From: an uncultured Anaeroplasmataceae bacterium
GTDB lineage: Bacteria > Bacillota_I > Bacilli_A > Acholeplasmatales > Anaeroplasmataceae
DNA: 64,000 nucleotides
NCBI GenBank assembly: GCA_949840955.1
Contig: CATKXV010000002.1
Span: forward strand, 1-64,000
Direction: 5' to 3'
The notes beneath the pieces are model-generated. The model made no database searches. It saw nothing but the letters and a program-made list of their open reading frames with translations, and was not told the DNA's origin. Below, piece after piece: positions 24,903-34,258 of the stretch (the stretch's first letter is position 1; each line of letters starts with the position of its first letter). The position numbers and the translations under genes are program-made.

Positions 24903-26018
24903 TCACCCCTTATTTTTATTTGTATTCATCGCTTTATATTTCATAGTAGAAATCTTGTCTGGATTACTCCATATTTCTTGAGACTTAGTGACATGAATAC
25001 CATAGACATCCTCTAAGTCTTTCATAAATGGCTCTATGTCCTTTTGGCAAGCTTGGCCTTGATATCCATGATGAAAATCATAAATAAATTTACCATCCAT
25101 ATATATTTTGAAATCTGCACGTTCACCACTTGCCTTTAAAGCCACCATATGGACTTCATTAGTTTCTTTATTTATCCTAATATTTTTTTTGTCCACAATA
25201 AATCCTCTATTAGCAATTGCCTTTATAATAACCTTCAATGATTGCTGTCTTACAGTTTCGCCAATGACTTCCTTTGTTGCTTGGAATTGCATTTGTGAGA
25301 GTTTTTCTTTTGCTGTTTGAGCATTTTTGGCCATAATTTTTTTGATAATTTCTTTATCAACTCTTGCATTTTCTAGTTCTTCTCTAATTTTTTCTTCCTC
25401 TAAAGCCAATCTAGATTCAAAAGTACTATTTAAAGACATCTCCATCAATTCTTTACCTGCTTTGATTAATTCATCGCCAGTTAATGAATTGTTTTTAATA
25501 AAAGCAAGATATGTAAATTGCCTTAGCATATCATCTTTTATTGAATTTAAAACAGATTGAGTTCTAGCATCAATTGTCACTTCTCCTCTAGAACGTTCTA
25601 GCATTTTTCTATAGCCTTCATTAGAACTTTCTATTAATAAATTATCCAATAAAGAATGGAATTCAATCAACTTATTGGCAGAAAGATTATTAACCATTTC
25701 CTCGAGTTGATTAGCTTCGTTAATAGTTTCATTTCTATGAGCATATCTTTGATCATGATTATTCACATGAACAACACCCATCTTAGCATCTTTTTTAGCC
25801 TTTTCTTTAACCTTTTCGATTTGGGTCAATAATGTTTGTTTTTCTTTTTTGATAGTTTTTTTTAAATCTTCAGTTTGAGAATTCAATAGTCTAGTTGCTG
25901 TACTTTCAACCTCAGCAAGCATATCTTCTAATTCTAGAAGTTTTTTTTCAGCCATATTACAAATAGCGTTACACTGACAAGCAATATTTTTATAATCGAT
26001 TTGCACTTGTTGACTCAT
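24903..26018 (-). CDS. Coiled-coil protein of island 2, function unknown
   Basis: 371 residues, family not recognised. Residues about 20-90 and 190-245 are rich in heptad-like E/K/L/A runs and predict long coiled coils. A compact C-terminal domain (about 255-350) with alternating strands (NRGFIVDKKNIRINKETNEVHMVAL, in two pieces) ends in FHHGYQGQACQKDIEPFM. The start codon overlaps the stop of the HEPN gene (TAATG), showing tight coupling. Its location between the HEPN protein and the AAA+ remodeller suggests an adaptor or substrate of the ATPase. Confidence 0.6.
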   Translation of the reverse strand: MSQQVQIDYKNIACQCNAICNMAEKKLLELEDMLAEVESTATRLLNSQTEDLKKTIKKEKQTLLTQIEKVKEKAKKDAKMGVVHVNNHDQRYAHRNETINEANQLEEMVNNLSANKLIEFHSLLDNLLIESSNEGYRKMLERSRGEVTIDARTQSVLNSIKDDMLRQFTYLAFIKNNSLTGDELIKAGKELMEMSLNSTFESRLALEEEKIREELENARVDKEIIKKIMAKNAQTAKEKLSQMQFQATKEVIGETVRQQSLKVIIKAIANRGFIVDKKNIRINKETNEVHMVALKASGERADFKIYMDGKFIYDFHHGYQGQACQKDIEPFMKDLEDVYGIHVTKSQEIWSNPDKISTMKYKAMNTNKNKG

Positions 26019-28231
26019 TACTTATTACCCCCTATTTCGAATACGATATCTCTCCACTCTTCAATATCATTCTTTGTGTATTGAATTTGTTCTCTTTCTG
26101 GATGCTGAAACCCATTTCTAGCTTTTCTCATAGTATGTAGAGATGACCGTTTAGTGGCATCAATTAATTCAGCCTTTTCAGCCATATTAATCAATTCATG
26201 GGCATCTGTTAAATCTCCAGCCTCTAGGATTTTTCTTAAATCATATTGCAATTTGACTAACAAATCACAAATGGCATTCTTAAATCTTCCTTTTGTTAAA
26301 TTATCATTAATGTATTTCTTTGTAATCTTGTCTGGATGGGATGAAGAATCTCTTTCAATTGATAAAAATTCATGTATTGGCTCGTAAATTGCCAAGTACT
26401 TTTTTAACTTATTAAATTGTTCAGATGCGAACCTTGAATACTTATCAATTTCTTTAACAGCCTTAGATAATGTCTCATAAGCTTTAAAAAAATCGTCGAT
26501 GTTATAATCATCTTTCAATGTACAATTTGAATAGTCTACAATACCTAGCATATCATTTAAATTCCATAGATTTACTGAAATTATCTTGAAGTTGTGAGAG
26601 ATATTTGTATCAGCAGATATATTCTCATCATTTAAGATCTTATTCATATAATCCTCAACAACATTTACAACACCTAGAATTTGACTGGTTTCAAATCCAG
26701 CCGTTTCTAATGCTTGACATACCAAATCACGATCTTCGTTAATAACCGCTTTAGAGAAGAACTCAATATAATCATTACCACTCATACCTAATTCATTTTT
26801 TAATGGTGTCAATATCGTGTTTTTATAAATCATATTATCCAACTTTATTTCTTCAGCACTACTTATTAGAAGTTTTTTACCTAAATTATTAAATAATACT
26901 TTCCAATCTTTATTTGCCTTGAAAGATGTATTTAGTTTTAAAAGTAAATCTATTTTTTCATCAATTGCATTACATTTATCCAATTTATTAATTGAATACT
27001 CTTCAAATAATACTGGTTGATTTAAAGTATCAATAATAAATAGCATTGCTCTACTATTTTCCGTTGAATAACCCTTTTCAAAATAAATACTATATAATTT
27101 TTCAAGAATTTTCTTCAATACTTCATCACTTGCGCCTTGCTCAACTAATAATTGAATTTCAAAAACATCTCCAAATTTTTCACAAGGCATTGCTACATTT
27201 AATGCATTATAGTACTTTAGAGTTTCTTTATCAAGCAAAGCAAATTCTGCATTTTTATCTAATATATTTAAGATTACATTTGCATCATCCTCTGTTAACT
27301 GAATTGCACTATCAAATCCCTTAACGCCTAATCTATTTCTATTGAAAAAAAACTTACAAGGTCGAGATGCTTGTTTTTGAGCATCATCTGGAATATATAT
27401 ATTTGAGATATTTAATAATTCTTTCAAATTAACTGTCGGGATATCAAGAGCTTCTTTTTTAGAATTAACAAACTTATATTTATTCTTAACTAACAAACCT
27501 CGGGTCATTAATTTAGAATCAAAGTACTGATGAAAAAAAACATTCTCATCTGAAGTGTCAAATTTAAATTCTACTCCAGAAGGTCTAATAATGATTGTCA
27601 TTCCATCTTCTTTTCTAATATGTAATTTTTGAGGTTCTTCATATTCAAAAGAGACTATTCTTTCTTCAGCCTTAATACCTATCTTAGAGCCATTTGCATT
27701 GATATAATCCTCCATTCCACTTATATCCAATTTCACTCTATCCATGAAATCATCACCTAAAAATGTACTCGCTAGAGACATATATGATGTTTTACTTTCT
27801 ACATCAAATTTTCTAGTTACAGGACTATAGTAAATATCTTTTACCTTTACTTTTTCAGCACCAGTAGGAATAGCTCCTTCTTGAAACATTTTCTTTCCTT
27901 TAGCAGTAAGAGCAACATCAGATAATGTAATTTGCCTAAAATATTTTAAATTTATAAAATTGGTTGGTTTAACATTTGATTCAATTATATCTGTGCTTAA
28001 TAAATTAGCCATCTCCTGCCCAAAAATATAATGCAAATCTTGAGGAATTCCAATTTTTAATAACACATCCGAAATTTTTTCTCTAGATTTACCTTCTTTT
28101 TGAATCAAATTTAATAGAATATATGCAATGCCAGATGCTTTTCGAACTTCGTTATATTTAACACGAGTCTTGTATACTAAGAGGGGAAAAGGACATGTTG
28201 TTTTAAATTGTTTTAATACTTTTTCTTCCAT
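26018..28231 (-). CDS. Large protein with C-terminal HEPN-type RNase motif
   Basis: 737 residues from the ATG at 28231 (GGAG upstream). An N-terminal segment around residues 30-125 could be winged-helix-like. The last 90 residues are helical and contain RKARNGFQHPE, in which R705-N-x3-H710 matches the HEPN RNase active-site pattern R-(N/D/H)-x3-H in the second long helix. HEPN domains are metal-independent RNases that act as effectors in toxin-antitoxin and phage-defence systems. The middle (about 170-620) is unrecognised. The gene begins 6 bp before the helicase stop is cleared, so the two are coupled. The HEPN assignment rests on the motif and its helical context and needs a profile search. 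Confidence 0.65.
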   Translation of the reverse strand: MEEKVLKQFKTTCPFPLLVYKTRVKYNEVRKASGIAYILLNLIQKEGKSREKISDVLLKIGIPQDLHYIFGQEMANLLSTDIIESNVKPTNFINLKYFRQITLSDVALTAKGKKMFQEGAIPTGAEKVKVKDIYYSPVTRKFDVESKTSYMSLASTFLGDDFMDRVKLDISGMEDYINANGSKIGIKAEERIVSFEYEEPQKLHIRKEDGMTIIIRPSGVEFKFDTSDENVFFHQYFDSKLMTRGLLVKNKYKFVNSKKEALDIPTVNLKELLNISNIYIPDDAQKQASRPCKFFFNRNRLGVKGFDSAIQLTEDDANVILNILDKNAEFALLDKETLKYYNALNVAMPCEKFGDVFEIQLLVEQGASDEVLKKILEKLYSIYFEKGYSTENSRAMLFIIDTLNQPVLFEEYSINKLDKCNAIDEKIDLLLKLNTSFKANKDWKVLFNNLGKKLLISSAEEIKLDNMIYKNTILTPLKNELGMSGNDYIEFFSKAVINEDRDLVCQALETAGFETSQILGVVNVVEDYMNKILNDENISADTNISHNFKIISVNLWNLNDMLGIVDYSNCTLKDDYNIDDFFKAYETLSKAVKEIDKYSRFASEQFNKLKKYLAIYEPIHEFLSIERDSSSHPDKITKKYINDNLTKGRFKNAICDLLVKLQYDLRKILEAGDLTDAHELINMAEKAELIDATKRSSLHTMRKARNGFQHPEREQIQYTKNDIEEWRDIVFEIGGNK

Positions 28232-28237
28232 CAACTA

Positions 28238-31200
28238 TCACTCTCCAATAATATCATCTGCGTTTAACACTTTTCCTCTAAAGTTAATAGTGTCTATAAT
28301 TTCTTTATATACATGAAAGTTATTTTTGTCCAAGGCGTGATTCCCAGTCAAATCTGGCAAATCAATTATTCCTGCTTCTGATAAGTACTTCTTAGCCCCT
28401 ACCACAATCAATAACTTTCTTGCACGTGATAATGCAACATTAATTCTTTCAAATTTTTTAATAAAGTCAGCATTTGATTTATTAGGATTTGATGGATTGC
28501 GAACCATCGAAACTATAATTACATCACGCTCGTCACCTTGGAAATCATCAACTGTACTGATAATTAATCTTTCATCAGATTTTCTAGATAATCCTTCAAA
28601 TTTTTGTCCTCTTATTTTTTTCTTAATCAGACCAGCTTGATCACCATATGTACAAATGATCCCTGCACTTAATCTTTCATCAATTTTTCTTTGCTTATTT
28701 ACTTGTACTTTCCTTTGATTAACAGCTTCTTGACTTGCTTTATCAATTTGCTTTAATAATTGCATTGCAACTTGTGCTTCTTGCTCATTTATTTTAGAAG
28801 TGCTTCCTTCATATGCGCTTGATTCATTTTGATTACAATCAATAAAATAAACATGGTATTTAGGCTCAATAATAGTATTGCCTTTAATTTTAACAGTTAA
28901 ATTATGCTGCTTTTCATCATCTTGATGTTTCTTACCAACCATCAAGCCATTGTTACTCCCTCCATAAAAATGATTAAATACTTCCATAATATGGCTGTGA
29001 CAACGATATTGTTTATTTAGCATTACTCTAAAATCTTGGGGAACTTTTTCGTATAAAGTCTTAAAAAAACATTCCTCATATAATTCGGTATATGAATCAT
29101 TAATATCTTTATTAATTATTCCTTCATCGAGTCCTTCGAAATCTTCATTTCTCATATGTCTTAAATCATACATGGGTGGAAGTTGTCTATGGTCTCCAAC
29201 CAGTATTATTGTCTTACCATATAAAATTGGTATTAATAAATCTAAGAATGAGGACTTTGAAACTTCATCAATGATTATAACATCAATACCTTGAGAACGA
29301 ATATCAATAGACTCAATACCATACTTACCAAGTTCAGCCACCTGAGTTTTTGTAAACCTATCTCTACTTGTACATGTAATTCCAAAGACATTTACACAAT
29401 TATAAAGTTCTCTTGTATAAGCTTGTCTATCTTCTTCAAGAATATCCCCCTGTTCAAGATATTTGCAAATCTCCTTATACATAGGAATTTTCTTTTTATT
29501 TTCTTTGTTTGTCTTTTTATAATCATATTCGAGTTTATTCCACTCTTCATTGATAATAGTGAATGCAGTTTCTAAATTTTCAGAATCATATTCTTGTATA
29601 ATATCAAAGTCTCTAAAGAATCTTGTAATTTTTTGCTTTAAAATTGAATTTAATTCATTATATTCTACTATTCCTTCATTATTGCCAAGTGTTTCATATT
29701 CAGTTTTATTGATACTAATCTTTTTTTGAATATCAATAATCCTTGAATTCAGTTCTTCTTTATGAGTAACGAAGTGAGACATTGACATATCAACTCTTTC
29801 TTTAATTTCGTTCATAATGGATTGAACTTGAATCTTGAATGAAACTATATCATTAGGAAGATTTTTTAACAAATCTTTGTCATTAATAATAGTTGGAACT
29901 AATGAAAAAATTTTGCTGGAAGAAAAATCAAAGTCAGCATTTTTTGAAGCCTTAATTTGATTGACGACATCTATTAATTCACTTTGACATTTCTTATATT
30001 CAGCATAGTTTTCATCTCCTTCTTTAGGAGCATCATCCGTATCAGGATCTCTAAGGCGCTGTAATTCATTTCGTAATTTTATTTTACGTTCTTCTAATTT
30101 ACCAACGGTATCATTAGATAATAAATATGATAGTTCTAGTTTAATGTTAGATACATCCATTTTATATAAATCATTTACTTTATCAATTTCAACAGTTTTA
30201 AGAGTTAAAAATGATTGTAGTACGTTTTTTATTCTATTCTGCAATTCTTGAACGAATTCTTCCTTAATTCCCTCAGCGCAAAAATATAAGGAGTCAATAT
30301 ATTTATTTGTTCTTCTATATTCATCTAATTCAAAATTAACACTCCTAAGATTTTCACGATACTCTTCTAAATTCTTATTGTATTTGTTTATAGTATCTAG
30401 AATCAAATCTCTTTTTTTCTCTATTTTTAAATTATCTCTTTTTAATTCTAAAACTCTGTTATAATCCTTTCTTAACAAACTCATTTTTTCATCAAATGTT
30501 TTCTTAGATTCTTCAAAGTTTTCAAATCGATCTATTTGTTTTTCAAGATTTCCCCTTATATTCAAATAAAAATTATCGACTAATTTTTCTGGGCTATAAT
30601 CAGACTCTTTTCCATTCGTAGAGGGAATTAATCTCAAAGGCCTAATCTCGGGAATTTTAGGTAATCTTTCAAATACATTATCTATAGCCTTGTGCGTTTC
30701 AGATGATATTAATACCTTTTTACCTTGTCGAGCAAATTGAGCTGTAATTTCAGCAATAACCTGTGTCTTACCAGTTCCCGGAGGACCTTGTAATAAGAAC
30801 ACACTCTCACTAGCTAGAGCTTTCTTGACAGCCAATTTTTGACCATCATTTAAACTTTCTAGGCACCAATCAGGATCCCTGGTTGCACTAAGAGGAGCCT
30901 GTGCTAATGTACTTGGCGAAAATAAATATGTTGGTAAAAATGGATTCTTTACATATCCACCCATAAATGAATTTAAGGCTTTTTCTTGTCTATCAATTTT
31001 TGCTTTTTCAGCACGATTATCATAGACAAGATATTTTAATTCAATTTGTCCAACTTCCTTGTTAATATCTGAAAATCTATCACTCAATGAATCTGGTCTA
31101 AAGTAGATTTGATATCTCCTTATTGTTTCATTCTCAATTTTAATTGCTTTGTCAGATTCGAATTGTTTTTTATATTCAGAAAAGGTTTTTGTTTTTTCTT

Positions 31201-32863
31201 CTTCAATTTGGTTTTTATATTGGATATCTAATTGTTGTTTCTTATCTTTACTTAAACGATCTAATTCAGCTTGCATTTGAATTTGTAAACTCTTCTTTTT
31301 GCTTTCTACAAGCTTTTTATTTCTAGCAATATACAGTTCCTTTAAAGAAATCTCTGCAATTGCTTTTTCTTTTTGAATCTCTAATTTTGAGATTTTATCT
31401 TCCAAATTTGAATTGATTTTTTTTATTTCTTTTTTTTCTTCTTTTTCCTTTAAGTCTTTCTTCTTTAATTTTCCAATTTCATCATCAGCTTTTGTTTTTT
31501 CCTCTTTTATTTCATTATCAAATGGAAGAGACACATTTTTTACGAAAGCATCATATTCTTTTCTTATTTCTTTATCTTTATTATCTAAGACATCCTTTTC
31601 TAATGAATTGAAAAGTTCCTCAGCATATTCATTATAGGCAGTATTAAATTGACTTTCGGTAATTGGACGTTGAAATTTCATATAATGACTCAAATCATTT
31701 TGTATAATACTTAAGTATCTTGTATCAATTTCATCAAAGGATTTCTTGCAATTTTTATCGAATTGCCTTTCTAATTCAGTGCAGTCCGGATTAATATCAA
31801 CATAGGATAATAGATATCTCTCACCTAAAAGGTATTGTGTAAATCTAGAACCTTTTTGTATATTTCCATTCTCATCATATGTGGGTATATTGGGGGATAG
31901 CCCCATTGCATCCTTAGTATATCTTTGCAAATTCACCTCAAATTTGCTCTTTCCTTTTCCAAAACGGTCAATCGTTTCACTTAAGACTTGCTTTCTATTT
32001 TTATCAATAATCACCTTAATTAAAGGAAAACTTTCAGAACCTTGAACATTTTTTGATAGAATAATCTGCTCTCCTCTTGCAAATTCCGCAATATTATCTA
32101 AAAGATATTCTGATAATGATTCCTCATTTTTTCGATATACTTCTTTAGTAACCATATACGAATCACAAGCAACTACATCATCGATTTCTTCACATCTTTC
32201 AGATAATTTTCCTAAATAGTATTTTCTAAAGTCAATATATTTTTTCCATTTTTCAAATATTGCAATTGCTTCTTTTGGATTAGGAACTGGATAGCATAAT
32301 TTATCATTGCATAACTTATCAACAAAATCTCGAGTTAATACAGCATCTTTTAAATCACGGGTTGCATAATTTGGAACAGAAATCATTCTTCCTTCTCTAT
32401 TAGATATTGATTTGTTAGAAATTGCAACCGCTACATTACATTTCACAGGTATTTCTCCAAACTTTGCTACATTGGAGTCAATTAATTCAATACCTTTTAT
32501 AGTGATATCAGTAATACTATTTCCAAAAGTAACATCCCCTATAATAATTAAATCATATCTTGATGAAATGATTTGGTTCAACAATTGGTCTCTTTCGGGC
32601 CTAATTACAATATTATAAATTGTATTCACACCTCTTCTATTTTGCTTGATTCTACGATCAAAACTAGGCATTGATATAAAGTAATTTTTTGCAGTTTGTA
32701 TAGGAAATGCATAAGAAAGAAATTCTTGAATGCTTGTCACAGATCCGTTAAGTTTTCTATTGATAACTTCAAACTGTTCTTTTAAAGAAGTAGTATAAAA
32801 ATCATCCCAGTTTTTACTTCCTTGCTCCAGATTATCTGAAAAGTTTAAATATAAGTAACTCAT
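28238..32863 (-). CDS. SF1 (Upf1/DNA2-like) helicase with large insertion, first gene of island 2
   Basis: 1541 residues. A long N-terminal region (1-650) with heavy coiled coil at about 425-590 precedes the helicase. Motif I is LLQGPPGTGKTQ (near 691), motif Ia ISSETHKAIDNVF, motif II VIIIDEVSKSS (near 1199), motif III LVGDHRQLPP (near 1221), motif V TVDDFQGDERD (near 1439) and motif VI NVALSRARK (near 1477). About 450 residues, mostly coiled coil, are inserted between motifs Ia and II, far longer than the usual stalk. Members unwind DNA or RNA-DNA. The ribosome binding site AAGGAG lies rather far (about 15 bases) from the ATG. The operon promoter with the G11 tract lies 200 bp upstream. Confidence 0.88.
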   Translation of the reverse strand: MSYLYLNFSDNLEQGSKNWDDFYTTSLKEQFEVINRKLNGSVTSIQEFLSYAFPIQTAKNYFISMPSFDRRIKQNRRGVNTIYNIVIRPERDQLLNQIISSRYDLIIIGDVTFGNSITDITIKGIELIDSNVAKFGEIPVKCNVAVAISNKSISNREGRMISVPNYATRDLKDAVLTRDFVDKLCNDKLCYPVPNPKEAIAIFEKWKKYIDFRKYYLGKLSERCEEIDDVVACDSYMVTKEVYRKNEESLSEYLLDNIAEFARGEQIILSKNVQGSESFPLIKVIIDKNRKQVLSETIDRFGKGKSKFEVNLQRYTKDAMGLSPNIPTYDENGNIQKGSRFTQYLLGERYLLSYVDINPDCTELERQFDKNCKKSFDEIDTRYLSIIQNDLSHYMKFQRPITESQFNTAYNEYAEELFNSLEKDVLDNKDKEIRKEYDAFVKNVSLPFDNEIKEEKTKADDEIGKLKKKDLKEKEEKKEIKKINSNLEDKISKLEIQKEKAIAEISLKELYIARNKKLVESKKKSLQIQMQAELDRLSKDKKQQLDIQYKNQIEEEKTKTFSEYKKQFESDKAIKIENETIRRYQIYFRPDSLSDRFSDINKEVGQIELKYLVYDNRAEKAKIDRQEKALNSFMGGYVKNPFLPTYLFSPSTLAQAPLSATRDPDWCLESLNDGQKLAVKKALASESVFLLQGPPGTGKTQVIAEITAQFARQGKKVLISSETHKAIDNVFERLPKIPEIRPLRLIPSTNGKESDYSPEKLVDNFYLNIRGNLEKQIDRFENFEESKKTFDEKMSLLRKDYNRVLELKRDNLKIEKKRDLILDTINKYNKNLEEYRENLRSVNFELDEYRRTNKYIDSLYFCAEGIKEEFVQELQNRIKNVLQSFLTLKTVEIDKVNDLYKMDVSNIKLELSYLLSNDTVGKLEERKIKLRNELQRLRDPDTDDAPKEGDENYAEYKKCQSELIDVVNQIKASKNADFDFSSSKIFSLVPTIINDKDLLKNLPNDIVSFKIQVQSIMNEIKERVDMSMSHFVTHKEELNSRIIDIQKKISINKTEYETLGNNEGIVEYNELNSILKQKITRFFRDFDIIQEYDSENLETAFTIINEEWNKLEYDYKKTNKENKKKIPMYKEICKYLEQGDILEEDRQAYTRELYNCVNVFGITCTSRDRFTKTQVAELGKYGIESIDIRSQGIDVIIIDEVSKSSFLDLLIPILYGKTIILVGDHRQLPPMYDLRHMRNEDFEGLDEGIINKDINDSYTELYEECFFKTLYEKVPQDFRVMLNKQYRCHSHIMEVFNHFYGGSNNGLMVGKKHQDDEKQHNLTVKIKGNTIIEPKYHVYFIDCNQNESSAYEGSTSKINEQEAQVAMQLLKQIDKASQEAVNQRKVQVNKQRKIDERLSAGIICTYGDQAGLIKKKIRGQKFEGLSRKSDERLIISTVDDFQGDERDVIIVSMVRNPSNPNKSNADFIKKFERINVALSRARKLLIVVGAKKYLSEAGIIDLPDLTGNHALDKNNFHVYKEIIDTINFRGKVLNADDIIGE

Positions 32864-33063
32864 ATACTATCTAGTTGGCTCCTTAATAAAAAATTGGTAT
32901 TTCTAACGGATTTATCAATACATCAATTTGTTTTTAAATATGATTGAAAAAGCAATCATTAAAATTTGTTAAATACTAACACTATTTCATTAAATTCTTT
33001 TTAGCATAGTCATTAATTCTTTACTTTCTCATAATATGTATATTTCATCCCATTCTATAGTCA
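32864..33063 (-). other. 200-base leader between the island 2 promoter and the helicase start
   Basis: An AT-rich leader with no stable hairpin that I can see. It holds one tiny frame of ten codons starting near 33030 with a weak upstream GGG. The leader is much longer than in island 1 (about 40 bases), so additional post-transcriptional control is possible but unsupported. Confidence 0.4.
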
Positions 33064-33095
33064 ATTATACCCCCCCCCCCATATAATTTTGTCAA
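33064..33095 (-). promoter_or_regulatory. Island 2 promoter with G11 tract in the spacer (putatively phase variable)
   Basis: On the minus strand a perfect -35 TTGACA (33090-33095) and a perfect -10 TATAAT (33064-33069) are separated by 20 bp: nine bases almost identical to those in island 1, then eleven G (33070-33080). A 20-bp spacer is far from optimal, so this copy is predicted to be weak or off. Loss of two or three G would restore 18 or 17 bp. Confidence 0.8.
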
Positions 33096-33141
33096 TGGTC
33101 AGAAAAAAATGTAAACTTGTAGTAGGGATTTTGTAGTATAT

Positions 33142-33154
33142 TGTAGTGTTATTA
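33142..33154. repeat. Motif shared upstream of both island promoters (copy 2)
   Basis: TGTAGTGTTATTA matches 12 of 13 bases at 13663-13675. It lies 46 bp upstream of the island 2 -35 box. Two more TTGTAGTA-like strings lie between it and the promoter (near 33118 and 33131). Confidence 0.4.
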
Positions 33155-33164
33155 ACATAAAAAA

Positions 33165-33195
33165 ACCTTAGGCTCTCAACCTAAAGGTGTTTTTA
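33165..33195. terminator. Terminator hairpin downstream of the remnant gene
   Basis: ACCTTAGG (33165-33172) pairs with CCTAAAGGT (33180-33188) with one bulged base. Runs of A on the left and T on the right make it usable on both strands. It would insulate the island 2 promoter from upstream transcription. Confidence 0.55.
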
Positions 33196-33203
33196 AATGT
33201 ATA

Positions 33204-33476
33204 TTATGAATCTCCTCTATATGGTTCAATAACTTTCAAATACCTCTCATAATTCTCATAAGGAGTAATTGAATTCGTTATTCTTAAAGCTTCTTCTGAA
33301 ATGATTACGAAGTCAGTATCTGCATCTCTTTCAATTTACATAAAAGAACTCGCTGGAATTACCCACTCTTTCTTATAACTATCATATCTTTCAAAAAATC
33401 CACTATGATAATCATAGGCATATAGCCGGTTTTTGCTATATAAAGATAGTAAGTAAGCATAATAAACACTTCCTTT
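33204..33476 (-). pseudogene. 5'-truncated remnant of a small gene with an in-frame stop
   Basis: One minus-strand frame reads about 90 codons of protein-like sequence (for example LYAYDYHSGFFERYDSYKKE, then IPASSF) interrupted by a single TAA around the middle; after it the frame continues IERDADTDFVIISEEAL and ends in a normal stop just before a terminator. No start codon or ribosome binding site is present. The coding character on both sides of the stop supports a decayed gene. Its family is not recognised. It lies between island 2 and the next operon, a typical location for scars of insertion. Confidence 0.5.
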
Positions 33477-33479
33477 TTA

Positions 33480-33518
33480 TAGTAAGAAAGGACCTTAGAT
33501 TTTCATCTAAAGTCCCTT
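33480..33518 (-). terminator. Terminator of the XRE/membrane protein pair
   Basis: On the minus strand GGGACTTTAGAT pairs with ATCTAAGGTCC around a four-base loop, followed by a short T-rich stretch. It lies just after the membrane protein gene ending at 33524. Confidence 0.55.
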
Positions 33519-33523
33519 AAAAA

Positions 33524-33976
33524 TTAATATTTTTTTGAATAATAAATATATACAAATAAATAGATCACCAATACTGCTCCTAATACACTAAGAAGCGTAT
33601 AAAATACAAAGGAATTAAAAAATCCAGCAATGATAAGAGCTATACCACTCATATATATAAATATCTTTATTGCTAGAGCATTTGTTTTTAGTAATATAAA
33701 ATTCAAACGCTCATCTGTTTTTCTAAGTGCATATAAATCAGCATATTCTACATCACAGAAAAAACGAATATATCGATATATCTTAAAGCCAATATATCCT
33801 TCTAATAAAACAAATATGGCATACCTTAAAAATACTAAATCATTATAAACAACAAATCTTTCTTTGAAAAATGGTAAATCAAAGGCAATCAATAAAATAA
33901 TAGGAAGTATTGTAGAAAGACTCATAACAATCAGTCTTGTTTTAACACCTTTTCTTAACTTTTCTCTTGGATCCAT
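33524..33976 (-). CDS. Small membrane protein paired with an XRE regulator
   Basis: 150 residues with four predicted membrane segments (about 20-35, 45-65, 100-120 and 123-145), resembling the DUF2178-type or DUF6773-type partners often found beside small XRE regulators. The start codon overlaps the regulator's stop. Function unknown. Confidence 0.65.
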   Translation of the reverse strand: MDPREKLRKGVKTRLIVMSLSTILPIILLIAFDLPFFKERFVVYNDLVFLRYAIFVLLEGYIGFKIYRYIRFFCDVEYADLYALRKTDERLNFILLKTNALAIKIFIYMSGIALIIAGFFNSFVFYTLLSVLGAVLVIYLFVYIYYSKKY

Positions 33977-34179
33977 TAATATTCACCTTCTTCCAAATCA
34001 AATATATTCTCTAACGGAACATCGAAAATTTTAGCCATCTTTAAAGCGAGTGGTAAAGAGGCAATATATTTTCCCTGTTCTATAGATATAATGGTTTGCC
34101 TAGTAACACCAAGCTTTTTTGCAAGCTCTTCTTGTGTATATTTATGATTTTTTCTTAAATCATATAATTTATTCTTCAT
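33976..34179 (-). CDS. Small XRE-family transcriptional regulator
   Basis: 67 residues, a single helix-turn-helix domain with the recognisable YTQEELAKKLGVTRQTIISIEQGKY core (two adjacent segments) typical of XRE/Cro regulators without a ligand domain. Upstream is AAGGAG. It probably controls itself and the membrane protein downstream, as in comparable pairs. A second pair of the same type lies at 40215-41079. Confidence 0.85.
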   Translation of the reverse strand: MKNKLYDLRKNHKYTQEELAKKLGVTRQTIISIEQGKYIASLPLALKMAKIFDVPLENIFDLEEGEY

Positions 34180-34258
34180 CCTTAAACCACTCCTTTATGA
34201 TATTATAGCCCAAAATTGTTAAAATTGGAAGAATATTATAAAATAAAGGCTGATGCAT

